The position numbers and the translations under genes were made by a program. Of a DNA stretch of 64,000 bases, positions 24,799 through 32,953 are shown one piece after another (the first letter of the stretch is position 1; each line of letters starts with the position of its first letter). Source of the stretch: Flexivirga meconopsidis (GTDB taxonomy: Bacteria > Actinomycetota > Actinomycetes > Actinomycetales > Dermatophilaceae); the NCBI RefSeq assembly GCF_026162425.1, contig NZ_JAOBQJ010000002.1, positions 434,001 through 498,000 of the forward strand, in the 5' to 3' direction. The notes under the pieces were generated by a model. The model was not told the DNA's origin, did not search any database, and was given only the letters and a program-made list of their open reading frames with translations.

Positions 24799-25650
24799 TT
24801 AGGCCTGGTCGGCAGGCGTGCGGGTGACGTCGCGCGCGAGCCGGGTGAGCGTGGCGCCGAGCGGGGCATCCAGCCGGATGCTCACCTCGTCGTCGGTCGC
24901 ACGCGTCCAGCCGTGGGTCACGATCGCAACAGGTATGCCGAGCCGAGCCGCTCGCCGGACGAATCGGTAACCGGACATGACGGCGAGCGACGAGCCGAGC
25001 ACGAGCAACGAAGACGCCTGCTCGACATACGAAAAGCATTGTTCGACAAGGTCTTTGGCGACCGACTCGCCAAACATCACCACGTCCGGTTTGAGCAGGT
25101 CCGACCCGCAGACGATGCAGTGGACGATGTGGAATCGGCTGATCAGCTCGTCGGCGATCGCGACATCGCCGTCCGGCCGCAACGGACCCTCGGCGGAGCG
25201 GTCGAAGTCCGGATTGGCCAGCGTCAGCCACTCGTCGACGGTCTCCCGCCGGTAGCGCTCCCCGCACTGCATGCAGACGACATGGGTGAGGCTGCCGTGC
25301 AGCTCGGCGACCCGGTCGGCGCCGGCGCCCTGGTGTAGCCCGTCGACGTTCTGGGTGATGATCGGCCCGATTGCCCCGGCGCGTTGCAGCCGAGCGACCG
25401 CGTAGTGGCCGGAGTTGGGACGGGCCGCGGCAAACCGCGGCCAGCCGACATACGACCTGGCCCAATAGCGCTGCCGGGCAACGGGATCGGCGAGCAACTC
25501 CTGCGCCGTCATCGGCTGGAATCGCCGCTCCCCGTCCGGACCGCGGTAGTCAGGGATGCCGGACTCGGTCGACAGGCCGGCCCCGGTGAGGGCGACGACA
25601 TCACCCGCGCGGAGCAGGTCGCGCAGCGCATCCGGATCGGTGGTCACCAC
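24799..25650 (-). CDS. SIR2-family NAD-dependent protein deacylase
   Basis: 283 residues. NAD-binding GAGLSTESGIPDYRGPDG, catalytic TQNVDGLHQ with His in ELHGS, a zinc ribbon CMQCGERY...CIVCGSD with two CxxC pairs, and VMFGESV and LGSSLAV nucleotide-site segments. Sirtuins remove acetyl or other acyl groups from lysines using NAD and produce nicotinamide. The order and four zinc Cys fit the class II-like bacterial group. It follows the GPP34 gene by 48 bases; a functional link is not evident. Confidence 0.95.
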   Translation of the reverse strand: MVTTDPDALRDLLRAGDVVALTGAGLSTESGIPDYRGPDGERRFQPMTAQELLADPVARQRYWARSYVGWPRFAAARPNSGHYAVARLQRAGAIGPIITQNVDGLHQGAGADRVAELHGSLTHVVCMQCGERYRRETVDEWLTLANPDFDRSAEGPLRPDGDVAIADELISRFHIVHCIVCGSDLLKPDVVMFGESVAKDLVEQCFSYVEQASSLLVLGSSLAVMSGYRFVRRAARLGIPVAIVTHGWTRATDDEVSIRLDAPLGATLTRLARDVTRTPADQA

Positions 25651-25698
25651 GCGCTCAAGCTCTCACACCGCTGCCCGAAGCGGCGCCTCGCCCTGCCG

Positions 25699-26358
25699 TC
25701 AGTTGTTCACCGCGGTCGTGGTCGCCACCGTCGAGACGATGACCGCGGCCAGCACTGCGTCCTGCGCGCTCTTGATCGCCGCTGCCGCGGCGCCCGCGGC
25801 CCAGTCCTGCTCACCGACCGCCTTGGCACGCTTCTTGAGCTCGCGACCCGAGACCCCGAAGCGGTCGGCGTCGTAGACCTTGGTGACGGCGTCGGCTGCG
25901 GCGAGCAGCGCCACCAGCGATCCACTGTGCAGGTCCGGCCGCGCGGTGCCGTCGAGCACCCGGCCGCCGGCGTTCAGCAGGGTGTCGCGGGTCGCGCCGT
26001 CCAGCACGGGATGCTTGGTCGACTGCAGGAAACCGCCGTCGTCCCTGCGCACCGCCCCGTAGGCGACCAGGCGCTCATAGACCCGGTCGGTCATCCCTTT
26101 GGCGAGTTTCGGCAACACCTTCTCCGGCTTCTTGCCAACGCCCTCGGCGAAGACCGCGAGCGCATGGTCCAGGAGCGGGTCGCCGCCCGGGCGCTCGTCG
26201 AGCACGACCAGCCGGCCGTCCTTGATCGCCACCCGCTGATACGCGGCCAGCTCGGTCAGCACGGCGCCGGCGAGCGCCAGATCGAGCTGCGAGCCACCGG
26301 CCAGGCGCTTGCCCTCGGGACTGGTCGCGACGAGCAGGACTTCGCAGCAGATCAGCAT
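25699..26358 (-). CDS. GPP34 (Golgi phosphoprotein 3-like) family protein
   Basis: 219 residues from ATG at 26358 with GGAGC upstream. The pattern LICCEVLLVATSPEGKR, GGSQLDLALAGAVLTELAAY, RVAIKDGRLVVLD and KRAKAVGEQDWAAGAA is that of the all-helical GPP34 family; eukaryotic members bind PI4P, but bacterial roles are unclear. Abundant in actinobacteria. First gene of the leftward operon with the sirtuin, divergent from a LysR gene. Confidence 0.85.
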   Translation of the reverse strand: MLICCEVLLVATSPEGKRLAGGSQLDLALAGAVLTELAAYQRVAIKDGRLVVLDERPGGDPLLDHALAVFAEGVGKKPEKVLPKLAKGMTDRVYERLVAYGAVRRDDGGFLQSTKHPVLDGATRDTLLNAGGRVLDGTARPDLHSGSLVALLAAADAVTKVYDADRFGVSGRELKKRAKAVGEQDWAAGAAAAAIKSAQDAVLAAVIVSTVATTTAVNN

Positions 26359-26454
26359 GCTCCGACCGTATGACGAGAGCCTCCGGCATACATCAGCCTC
26401 AAGTCGGAGCCGCAGCCAACTTCGATTAGCGATCGACCGCAACTGGCGATTATC

Positions 26455-26471
26455 AATAACATCGGGTTATT
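26455..26471. promoter_or_regulatory. Inverted repeat, probable LysR-regulator binding site
   Basis: AATAAC (26455-26460), five bases, GTTATT (26466-26471), just upstream of the LysR start at 26480. Position and symmetry suit autoregulation and control of the divergent GPP34 promoter in the 121-base intergenic region. Confidence 0.45.
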
Positions 26472-26479
26472 CTGGTCAC

Positions 26480-27400
26480 ATGATTGATGCGGCAGGACTG
26501 CGGGTGATCAAGGCGATCCACGACGAGGGCAGTTTCACGGCCGCCGCTGCGTCGCTCGGCTACTCGCAGCCGGCGATCTCGCAGATGGTGCGCCGGCTCG
26601 AGGAGCGCACCGGCACGGTGCTGGTCGAGCGGCTCGGCCGCAATGTCCGGCTGACCGAGGCCGGGTCCGTGCTCGCCCGTCACGCCGTCCCCGTGCTGTC
26701 CGCGCTGGACGCGGCGGAGTCGGAGGTTGCCGCCATCGCCGGGCTGCGTGCGGGGCGGGTGCGGCTGATGGCGTTTCCGTCGTCGTCGTCCACTCTCGTG
26801 CCCCGGGCACTGGCACTGGTCAAGGAGCGCTTCCCCGACGTGCACGTCAGCTTCACCGAGGCCGAGCCGCCGGAGTCGCTCGCCGCGTTGCGCTCCGGTG
26901 AATGCGACGTCGCGGTGGCATTCGCCTACGAGGGCACCGATCTGGCCCGCGGCGAGGAGGACCTGGACGCGTTCGTGACGCGCAAGCTGCTCGACGACGA
27001 GGTGCGGCTCGCCGTCCCCGTCGACCACGAGCTGGCGAAGTCGAAGAAGGTCAAGCTGGCCGACCTTGCCCAGGAACCATGGATCGCGGGCTGTCCGCGC
27101 TGCCGGGGCCACCTGTTGTCGCTGGCCGGCCGCGCCGGGTTCACCCCCGACGTCGCGTTCGAGACCGAGGACTACGTCGCGGTGATGGGCCTGGTCGCCG
27201 AGGGTCTCGGCGTCTCGCTGATCCCGGACCTCATCCGCCGCTCGGCAAGCAACCCGGGCATCAAGACGCTGCCGATCGATCCGGCATCGCGACGCGCGGT
27301 GTATGCCGTCACCACCCCCGACCTGCAGCGGGTGCCGGCCGTCGCGGCCACCCTCGATGCGTTGTGCGAGGCCGCGCAGTCCAAGAACGTCTGTTCCTAA
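26480..27400 (+). CDS. LysR-family transcriptional regulator
   Basis: 306 residues from ATG at 26480. N-terminal winged HTH (FTAAAASLGYSQPAISQMVRRL; LVERLGRNVRLTEAGSVLAR) and a substrate-binding effector domain from about residue 90 (RVRLMAFPSSSSTLVPRALAL). GCPRCRGHL near residue 212 adds a CxxC pair, unusual in the family. The target gene is not obvious; the divergent GPP34 operon is the first candidate. Converges on the ctaG-like gene. Confidence 0.93.
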   Translation: MIDAAGLRVIKAIHDEGSFTAAAASLGYSQPAISQMVRRLEERTGTVLVERLGRNVRLTEAGSVLARHAVPVLSALDAAESEVAAIAGLRAGRVRLMAFPSSSSTLVPRALALVKERFPDVHVSFTEAEPPESLAALRSGECDVAVAFAYEGTDLARGEEDLDAFVTRKLLDDEVRLAVPVDHELAKSKKVKLADLAQEPWIAGCPRCRGHLLSLAGRAGFTPDVAFETEDYVAVMGLVAEGLGVSLIPDLIRRSASNPGIKTLPIDPASRRAVYAVTTPDLQRVPAVAATLDALCEAAQSKNVCS

Positions 27401-27435
27401 CGCCGCACACCATCCTCGGGTATGCCGTGGCCGGC

Positions 27436-28386
27436 TCAGCGCCGGAAGCGCTCCGCCATGCGCGGGTCGTTGACCCACCACGGTTCGTCGCCCGCCCCCT
27501 CCTGCGCTTCGCTCGCCTGGCGGGTCTGCTCCTGCTCGTCCAGCCGGGCATCGACCTCACGGGTTTCCTCCGCGTCCGATCGAAGCCACTCCATGAAGAC
27601 CGCACCCAGCACCGGCACGCCGATGAGTTCGGTGGCAAGCAGCAGCGACCCACCGGCGAACCGCTGGTCCTGCATTGCCGATAGGCCGTTGCGGGCGCTG
27701 GCCGCAGCAGATGCGAACCCGGGGAAGTCCGGCATCAGCAGGTAACTGCGGGTGAAGACGACGATGCCGGGCACCGCGTCGATCAGGCCGTCGAAGAAGG
27801 CCAGCATGATGCGGACCGGTGGGGTGGCCCAGCGCGGCAGCAACTCGTCAACGAGCAGAGGCACCCCGAATGCGACGCCGATCGTGACCAGATGGACGAG
27901 CAGGACCGCCTCGACGACCTCGGATCGGGTGGCTGCCACGCCATACCCGGTGAAGAAGACGAGCATGATGCCGCTGATGTCGAGCACGGCCGAGACCGCC
28001 GGATGCAGAATCGTTTTCGCGACCCGGCTGCGCAGTCCACGGTGCAGCCAGGTCTGGTCGTGGCCGGCCGCCGCGGTGAACAGCCGCATCGGGTCGCCCA
28101 ACGCGATCCCCACCGGCACGATCGTGCCGACCAGCACCACCTGCACCGCGAACATGAACATGAACGTCGTGCGGTAGGCGCCGACCGGCCCGCAGGTGGC
28201 GTAGACCAGCACACCGATGCCGATGGTCAAGAAGAGCGCGATCCGCGACCAGGGCCAGCGCACCCCGCGCCGACGGGCCCGGACGACCAGCGCGAAGTAG
28301 CCCGTGGTGAGCGCGACGGCGAGCAGCACACCGCCCGTCGACCAGGTCCACTCGGTGAGCAGTCGGGTGGCGCTGAGAGGAGGCAC
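27436..28386 (-). CDS. Cytochrome c oxidase assembly protein, CtaG (caa3) family
   Basis: 316 residues with seven hydrophobic segments (TWSTGGVLLAVALTTGYFAL; SRIALFLTIGIGVLVYATCG; FMFMFAVQVVLVGTIVPVGI; and others) and the CtaG-family features HxxMF-like TTFMFMFAVQ, LHPAVSAVLDISGIMLVFFT and a charged C-terminal tail. The family is needed for copper insertion into caa3-type oxidase in Bacillus and is common in actinobacteria. It follows comEC on the same strand by 62 bases; independent transcription is likely. Confidence 0.88.
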   Translation of the reverse strand: MPPLSATRLLTEWTWSTGGVLLAVALTTGYFALVVRARRRGVRWPWSRIALFLTIGIGVLVYATCGPVGAYRTTFMFMFAVQVVLVGTIVPVGIALGDPMRLFTAAAGHDQTWLHRGLRSRVAKTILHPAVSAVLDISGIMLVFFTGYGVAATRSEVVEAVLLVHLVTIGVAFGVPLLVDELLPRWATPPVRIMLAFFDGLIDAVPGIVVFTRSYLLMPDFPGFASAAASARNGLSAMQDQRFAGGSLLLATELIGVPVLGAVFMEWLRSDAEETREVDARLDEQEQTRQASEAQEGAGDEPWWVNDPRMAERFRR

Positions 28387-28448
28387 GCGCGGGATGATCC
28401 CGTGCCTGCCTAAGAATCAGCTATGCGTCGTATGCGCAAATGCGCACT

Positions 28449-30893
28449 TCAGGGTCGAGCGACCGACGGTGTGCCGCCACGCGCGACGATCGCTATCGCT
28501 CCCCCACGGTCGGTGCGAAACGCCGTGGAGTTGCTGTCCCGCAGCAGATCGAGCGTCCGCGGTGCCGGGTGTCCGTAGTCGTTGCCCGCGCCGACGCTGA
28601 TCACCGCGATCGGCGCGTGCACCGCGCGCTCCAACTCCGGATCCTGGTTGGCCGAGCCATGGTGCGGCACCTTCAGCACATCAACCGGCTCCGCATCGGC
28701 TTCGGCGCGCAACTGACGCAGCACCGCCGCACCCGCCTCCTTCTCGATGTCACCGGTGAGCAGCAGGCGCAAGCCTCGCGATCGGACGTCGAGCACCACA
28801 CTGGCGTTGTTCTGCACAGACCCGGCCCGGATCACCCGGGACGGGCCGAGCACCCGGGCAGCCAGGCCGGGGTAGTGCAACTGCACGCCAGTCTGCAGTG
28901 GCCGGGCGACGAGGCCATGCCTGCGCAGCGCCGACTCGACCAGCGGCTCGTCGCTTGGTTCGTCGGTGGGTTCGCCGTCCGGCTTCGCATCGCGGCTCCC
29001 GGCGGGCGAACCGGTGGAATGCACTGGTGTCGAATAGATTTCGCGCACGTCACGTCCCCGGAACACCCCGTCGATGCCGCCCACATGGTCGGCGTGGAAA
29101 TGGGTCAGCACCAACGCGTCGACCACCCGGACCCCGAGCTGATCCAGGCACTCGGCGATCGGGGCCGGCTCGGGACCCGTGTCGACCACGACCGCGTGAC
29201 CAGGGCTCGTAGCGAGCACTCCGCCATCACCCTGACCCACATCGCACGCCACGTAGACCCAGCCGGCGGGTGGCCAGCCGAACACCGGCACCGGCGCCGA
29301 GGCGGCCGCAGCGACCAGCGCGCCGGCCGCGGCGAGATAGGGCCGAAACCAGAGCACCCGCAGCAGCCACACGCCTCCGACGAGGAGCACCAGGGTGAGA
29401 CCGGCAAGCAGCAGGGCACCCGCGGCGCCGTCCGGCCAGGGCAGGACACCGAGCGGCACGCGCGCGCAGGCGTGCGCGATCCAGGCGATCCCCCACGTCG
29501 GCAGCGCGGCGAGCCACGCCGGGACGTACGCGAGCGGGGTGCTGATCGGCGCGGCCAAGACGGTGATGATCCCGGCAAGTGTCGCCGGTGCGACCAGCGG
29601 CGCGGCCAGCACGTTGGCGGGGACGCCGATCAGGCTGACCGACCCCTGCAGCAGCACGATCACGGGGGCGCACATGGCCTGGGCGGCCATCGGGATCGCG
29701 ATGGCCTCCGCGAGCGGCGCGAGCCGGCGCGGGAGGAACCGGGCGATCCGATCCGCCCAGGGGCGGGCGAAGAAGAGCAGCCCGGCGGTTGCCAACGAGG
29801 ACAGCGCGAAGCCGTATGACGCAGCCAGCCACGGGTCGTAGACCAGCAGCACCAACACCGCGGCCGCGAGCGCCGGAGCTCCCGCCGTACGCCGTGCCGC
29901 CGAGATGCCGATCAGCCCGACCACGCCCATGGCGCCGGCGCGGACCACGGAGGGTTCGGGGCGGCACAGCAGCACGAAGAGCAGCAGAGCCCCACCGGCG
30001 AACACCAGGCGACGGCGGCCTGCGATGCGCAACCACCCGGCCACCCACATCGCGGCGAGCAGGACCATGGTGACGTTGCTGCCGGAGACCGCGTTGAGGT
30101 GGGTCATGCCGGTCGCGCGCATATCATCGTTGAGCTCCTGCGGCAGCCGGGAGGTGTCACCGATGACCAGTGCCGGCACCAGCCCGCGAGGATCGCCCGG
30201 CAACGGCTCGGTGGCGGCACGCAGGTCGGCGCGTAACGCCTCGATGCCCGCCAGCAGTGGGCCGGCGCCGGAGACCACTCGGGGCGGTCCGCGCGGGATG
30301 ATGACGGCCTCCACGTCGTCGCCCGGCTCAGCCGCTTGCAACCTGCCCGAGAAGGCGACGCGTTCGCGCCAGTGCAGCGGCAGCCAGCGGTCGTCACCGA
30401 TCACCAGCACCGGGGTGCGGGGTGTGCTGCGCTGTCCGCGCCCAATGACTTCGCGCACCGAAATCTTCGTGATGACAAGGGATTTGCCGAAGGTGTGGGC
30501 AGCGGCGACGGGGCGTGGATCGGTGTCGATCACGGCCTCCACGCGCACTGTCGCTCGTTGCGCGGCCAGCGTGCGCACCGGGCCGGCCTGTCGAGTCAGC
30601 AGGTGTCCTGCGGTCCCGCAGAGCACCAGGGCGGCCGCCGCGCAGGACAACGCCGCGGTGGTGCGGCCTCGGGTTTGGCCGGTGCTGGCCCGCCGCAGCA
30701 GCAGGATCGCAGTCAGCAGGGCAACGCCGGCCGCGACGGCCACCCAGATCGCAGGCAGGCGCAGCGCGACCAGGACCGCGAGCCAGCCGGCTGCGGCGGG
30801 GACGAGCAGCCGCAGATCGAGCCGCGCGGGCGCCCCACTTCGGCCTGGACTGTCGGGCAGCACCCGGTCCAGCACCGACCGAAGCAGCCTCAT
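28449..30893 (-). CDS. comEC: ComEC/Rec2 family DNA-uptake channel protein
   Basis: 814 residues. N-terminal helices and an OB-like DUF4131 region (LVIGDDRWLPLHWRERVAFS), the competence domain (LVPALVIGDTSRLPQELNDD; MTHLNAVSGSNVTMVLLAAM) with many helices, and a C-terminal metallo-beta-lactamase domain (ACDVGQGDGGVLATSPGH; VLTHFHADHVGGIDGVF; KVPHHGSANQDPE). ComEC forms the inner-membrane channel for single-stranded DNA in transformation. It lies 6 bases after comEA in one operon. No other competence genes are visible here, so actual competence is unproven. Confidence 0.93.
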   Translation of the reverse strand: MRLLRSVLDRVLPDSPGRSGAPARLDLRLLVPAAAGWLAVLVALRLPAIWVAVAAGVALLTAILLLRRASTGQTRGRTTAALSCAAAALVLCGTAGHLLTRQAGPVRTLAAQRATVRVEAVIDTDPRPVAAAHTFGKSLVITKISVREVIGRGQRSTPRTPVLVIGDDRWLPLHWRERVAFSGRLQAAEPGDDVEAVIIPRGPPRVVSGAGPLLAGIEALRADLRAATEPLPGDPRGLVPALVIGDTSRLPQELNDDMRATGMTHLNAVSGSNVTMVLLAAMWVAGWLRIAGRRRLVFAGGALLLFVLLCRPEPSVVRAGAMGVVGLIGISAARRTAGAPALAAAVLVLLVYDPWLAASYGFALSSLATAGLLFFARPWADRIARFLPRRLAPLAEAIAIPMAAQAMCAPVIVLLQGSVSLIGVPANVLAAPLVAPATLAGIITVLAAPISTPLAYVPAWLAALPTWGIAWIAHACARVPLGVLPWPDGAAGALLLAGLTLVLLVGGVWLLRVLWFRPYLAAAGALVAAAASAPVPVFGWPPAGWVYVACDVGQGDGGVLATSPGHAVVVDTGPEPAPIAECLDQLGVRVVDALVLTHFHADHVGGIDGVFRGRDVREIYSTPVHSTGSPAGSRDAKPDGEPTDEPSDEPLVESALRRHGLVARPLQTGVQLHYPGLAARVLGPSRVIRAGSVQNNASVVLDVRSRGLRLLLTGDIEKEAGAAVLRQLRAEADAEPVDVLKVPHHGSANQDPELERAVHAPIAVISVGAGNDYGHPAPRTLDLLRDSNSTAFRTDRGGAIAIVARGGTPSVARP

Positions 30894-30899
30894 CGCCGA

Positions 30900-31928
30900 T
30901 CAGCCGACCCGGACGAGCGGCGTCAGCTGCGCCAGCAGCTTGTCGCCGATCCCGCTGACCTCGCCGAGCTCTTCGACACTGGTGAAGCGGCCGTTGTCCG
31001 TGCGCCATTGCACGATGCGTTGCGCCAACACCGGACCGACACCGGGCAGCGTGTCGAGAGCAGCCAGGTCGGCGGTGTTGAGGTCCACGATCGCCGGTGC
31101 CGACGCCGCGCCGGGCGCGCCGCCTGCCGCTCCGGCACCCGTGCCGCCCGAGCCGCCTCCGGTCACCGGTGGCGGCGTGACCTGCTCCCCCGGCTTCGGG
31201 ACCTGGATCTGCTCGCCGTCGCTCACCTGCCGTGCCAGGTTGATCGCCGCCAGGTCGGCGCCCGGCAGCGCCCCACCGGCCGCTTCGACCGCATCCTGCA
31301 CCCGCGACCCGGCACGCACCTGCACGACACCCGGGCGCCGCACCTGACCGACGACCTGCACCACCAGCACCGACGCCGCACTGGACGCCTGCGGCCCGGG
31401 CGATGCCGCGAAGCCGGCGGCTCCCGGCTCGGTCGACCGGCTCGCCCGTCCGGAGGCGCTGGCCGACGCCGGCGGCGCGGCCGACCCGGTGGCGGTCACC
31501 GGTCGTGGCGTTGCTGCCGTCCGGGCCAGCAGCACCCGGCCGCCGAACACCAGCGCGGCGATCGCCACCAGCACCACGGCACCGATGACCGCGAGTCGGC
31601 TCGGCGCCACCTGGGCACCGAGCAACGGCTCAGGCGGGCGCAGCAACGGTCGGCGCGGATGCAGCTCCTCGGACGCCCCGCGCGCCGCATGTCGCGCACC
31701 TCTCGCCTCGACCCGGGTCTCATCCGGTGTCCCGGCATCCTCCGCGGCGGTGGGGCGCCGAGCCGTGGCTGCGACGCGCCGAGGCAGCTGTGCCACCCGC
31801 GACCGTGGCTGGTCGATCACGTCCTGCTCGGCGGGCACCCAGCCCGGGGCGCGCCGGACTGCCTCGAGCTCCTCCAGCACGGCCGTCAGCCGGTCGGGCA
31901 CCGGTTCGTCGTTCCGCTGTCGCGCCAT
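30900..31928 (-). CDS. comEA: ComEA-like helix-hairpin-helix DNA-binding protein
   Basis: 342 residues. A long basic cytoplasmic part is followed by one helix (LAVIGAVVLVAIAALVFGGR), an Ala/Ser/Pro-rich linker, a SLBB domain (VVQVVGQVRRPGVVQVRAGS) and a C-terminal double HhH (VDLNTADLAALDTLPGVGPV; TSVEELGEVSGIGDKLLAQL). ComEA binds incoming double-stranded DNA outside the membrane and hands it to ComEC, encoded next. The roughly 110-residue cytoplasmic N-terminus is longer than in Bacillus ComEA, as is usual in actinobacteria. Confidence 0.92.
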   Translation of the reverse strand: MARQRNDEPVPDRLTAVLEELEAVRRAPGWVPAEQDVIDQPRSRVAQLPRRVAATARRPTAAEDAGTPDETRVEARGARHAARGASEELHPRRPLLRPPEPLLGAQVAPSRLAVIGAVVLVAIAALVFGGRVLLARTAATPRPVTATGSAAPPASASASGRASRSTEPGAAGFAASPGPQASSAASVLVVQVVGQVRRPGVVQVRAGSRVQDAVEAAGGALPGADLAAINLARQVSDGEQIQVPKPGEQVTPPPVTGGGSGGTGAGAAGGAPGAASAPAIVDLNTADLAALDTLPGVGPVLAQRIVQWRTDNGRFTSVEELGEVSGIGDKLLAQLTPLVRVG

Positions 31929-32027
31929 ACCCGGAAAGCTAGACGCGGCAGGTGAGTTCGCGCCGACCGAGAGGCGCGTGCTGTGGACGACCGGCGCGAC
32001 CGGCGAGGGATGTGGACGGCGTGGGTG

Positions 32028-32924
32028 TCAGACCGAGGCGCCGACGATGCGACGGCGACCGGTGAAGCGTGGCGTCACCGCGACCGCGAGGGTGCCGGGG
32101 CCGACGTGCGCGCCGACCGCGGCGCCGAGCTCGACCAGCAGCACCCGCCGTGCGTCGGTGAGTCGTTCGGCGAGTCGTTCGGTCAGTGTCTCGGCGCGCT
32201 CGCGCGCGTCCAGGTGGTGCACCGCGACGTCCACCCCGTCGACGTCCGGCTGCTCGGCGAGGTCTTCGACGGTCTTCGCGGCCAGCTCGGTCAGCCGGGA
32301 GAGCGCCTTGGCCGTCGTGCGCACCCGCTCCAGGGGCTCGATGTGGCCGTCGCGCACGGTGAGCAGGGGTTTGATCGCCAGCGCCGAACCCATCAGCGCC
32401 GACGCCCGCCCGATGCGCCCGCCGCGGCGCAAGTGCTCGAGGGTGTCGACGTAGAACACCGTCTCCGACGCCGTTGTATGGCGCCGCGCGGTCTCTGCAA
32501 CAGACTCCGCAGGATCACCGACCGCCGCAGACTCCGCCGCCGCTATCACCCCGAAACCCATTGCCATGCCGATGGTTCCGCTGTCGACGACGGTCACCGG
32601 GATCCGTGAGTCACGCGCGGCGAGCTGCGCCGACGACAGGGTCGCGGACATCTGCGACGACACGTGCACGGAGACGATCGCGTCGTGTCCGGCTTCGGCG
32701 AGTTCGGCGTAAAGCTCGGTGAAGACCGCGGGCGACGGACGGGAGGTCGACACCGGCACGAACTCGCGCAGCGCGTGCGCCACCTCGCCGGCGCTGACGT
32801 CGCGACCCTCGAGCCGGGTCTCGCCGCCGATCGCGATGCGCATCGGCACGACGTGCAGTCCGTGGCCGACCGCGATCTCGGCCGGCAGATACGCCGTGGA
32901 GTCCGTGACCACCGCGACCTTCAT
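32028..32924 (-). CDS. DegV family fatty-acid-binding protein
   Basis: 298 residues from ATG at 32924 with GAGGCGACGAG upstream. VAVVTDSTAYLPAEIA, VSTSRPSPAVFTELYAELAE, VSVHVSSQMSATLSSAQLAA and LEHLRRGGRIGRASALMG are the DegV hallmarks. DegV/FakB proteins bind a fatty acid and present it to a FakA kinase. The 29-base gap to leuS and 99-base gap to comEA suggest read-through from leuS. Confidence 0.92.
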   Translation of the reverse strand: MKVAVVTDSTAYLPAEIAVGHGLHVVPMRIAIGGETRLEGRDVSAGEVAHALREFVPVSTSRPSPAVFTELYAELAEAGHDAIVSVHVSSQMSATLSSAQLAARDSRIPVTVVDSGTIGMAMGFGVIAAAESAAVGDPAESVAETARRHTTASETVFYVDTLEHLRRGGRIGRASALMGSALAIKPLLTVRDGHIEPLERVRTTAKALSRLTELAAKTVEDLAEQPDVDGVDVAVHHLDARERAETLTERLAERLTDARRVLLVELGAAVGAHVGPGTLAVAVTPRFTGRRRIVGASV

Positions 32925-32953
32925 CTCGTCGCCTCCTCGGGTTTCGCCCTGGC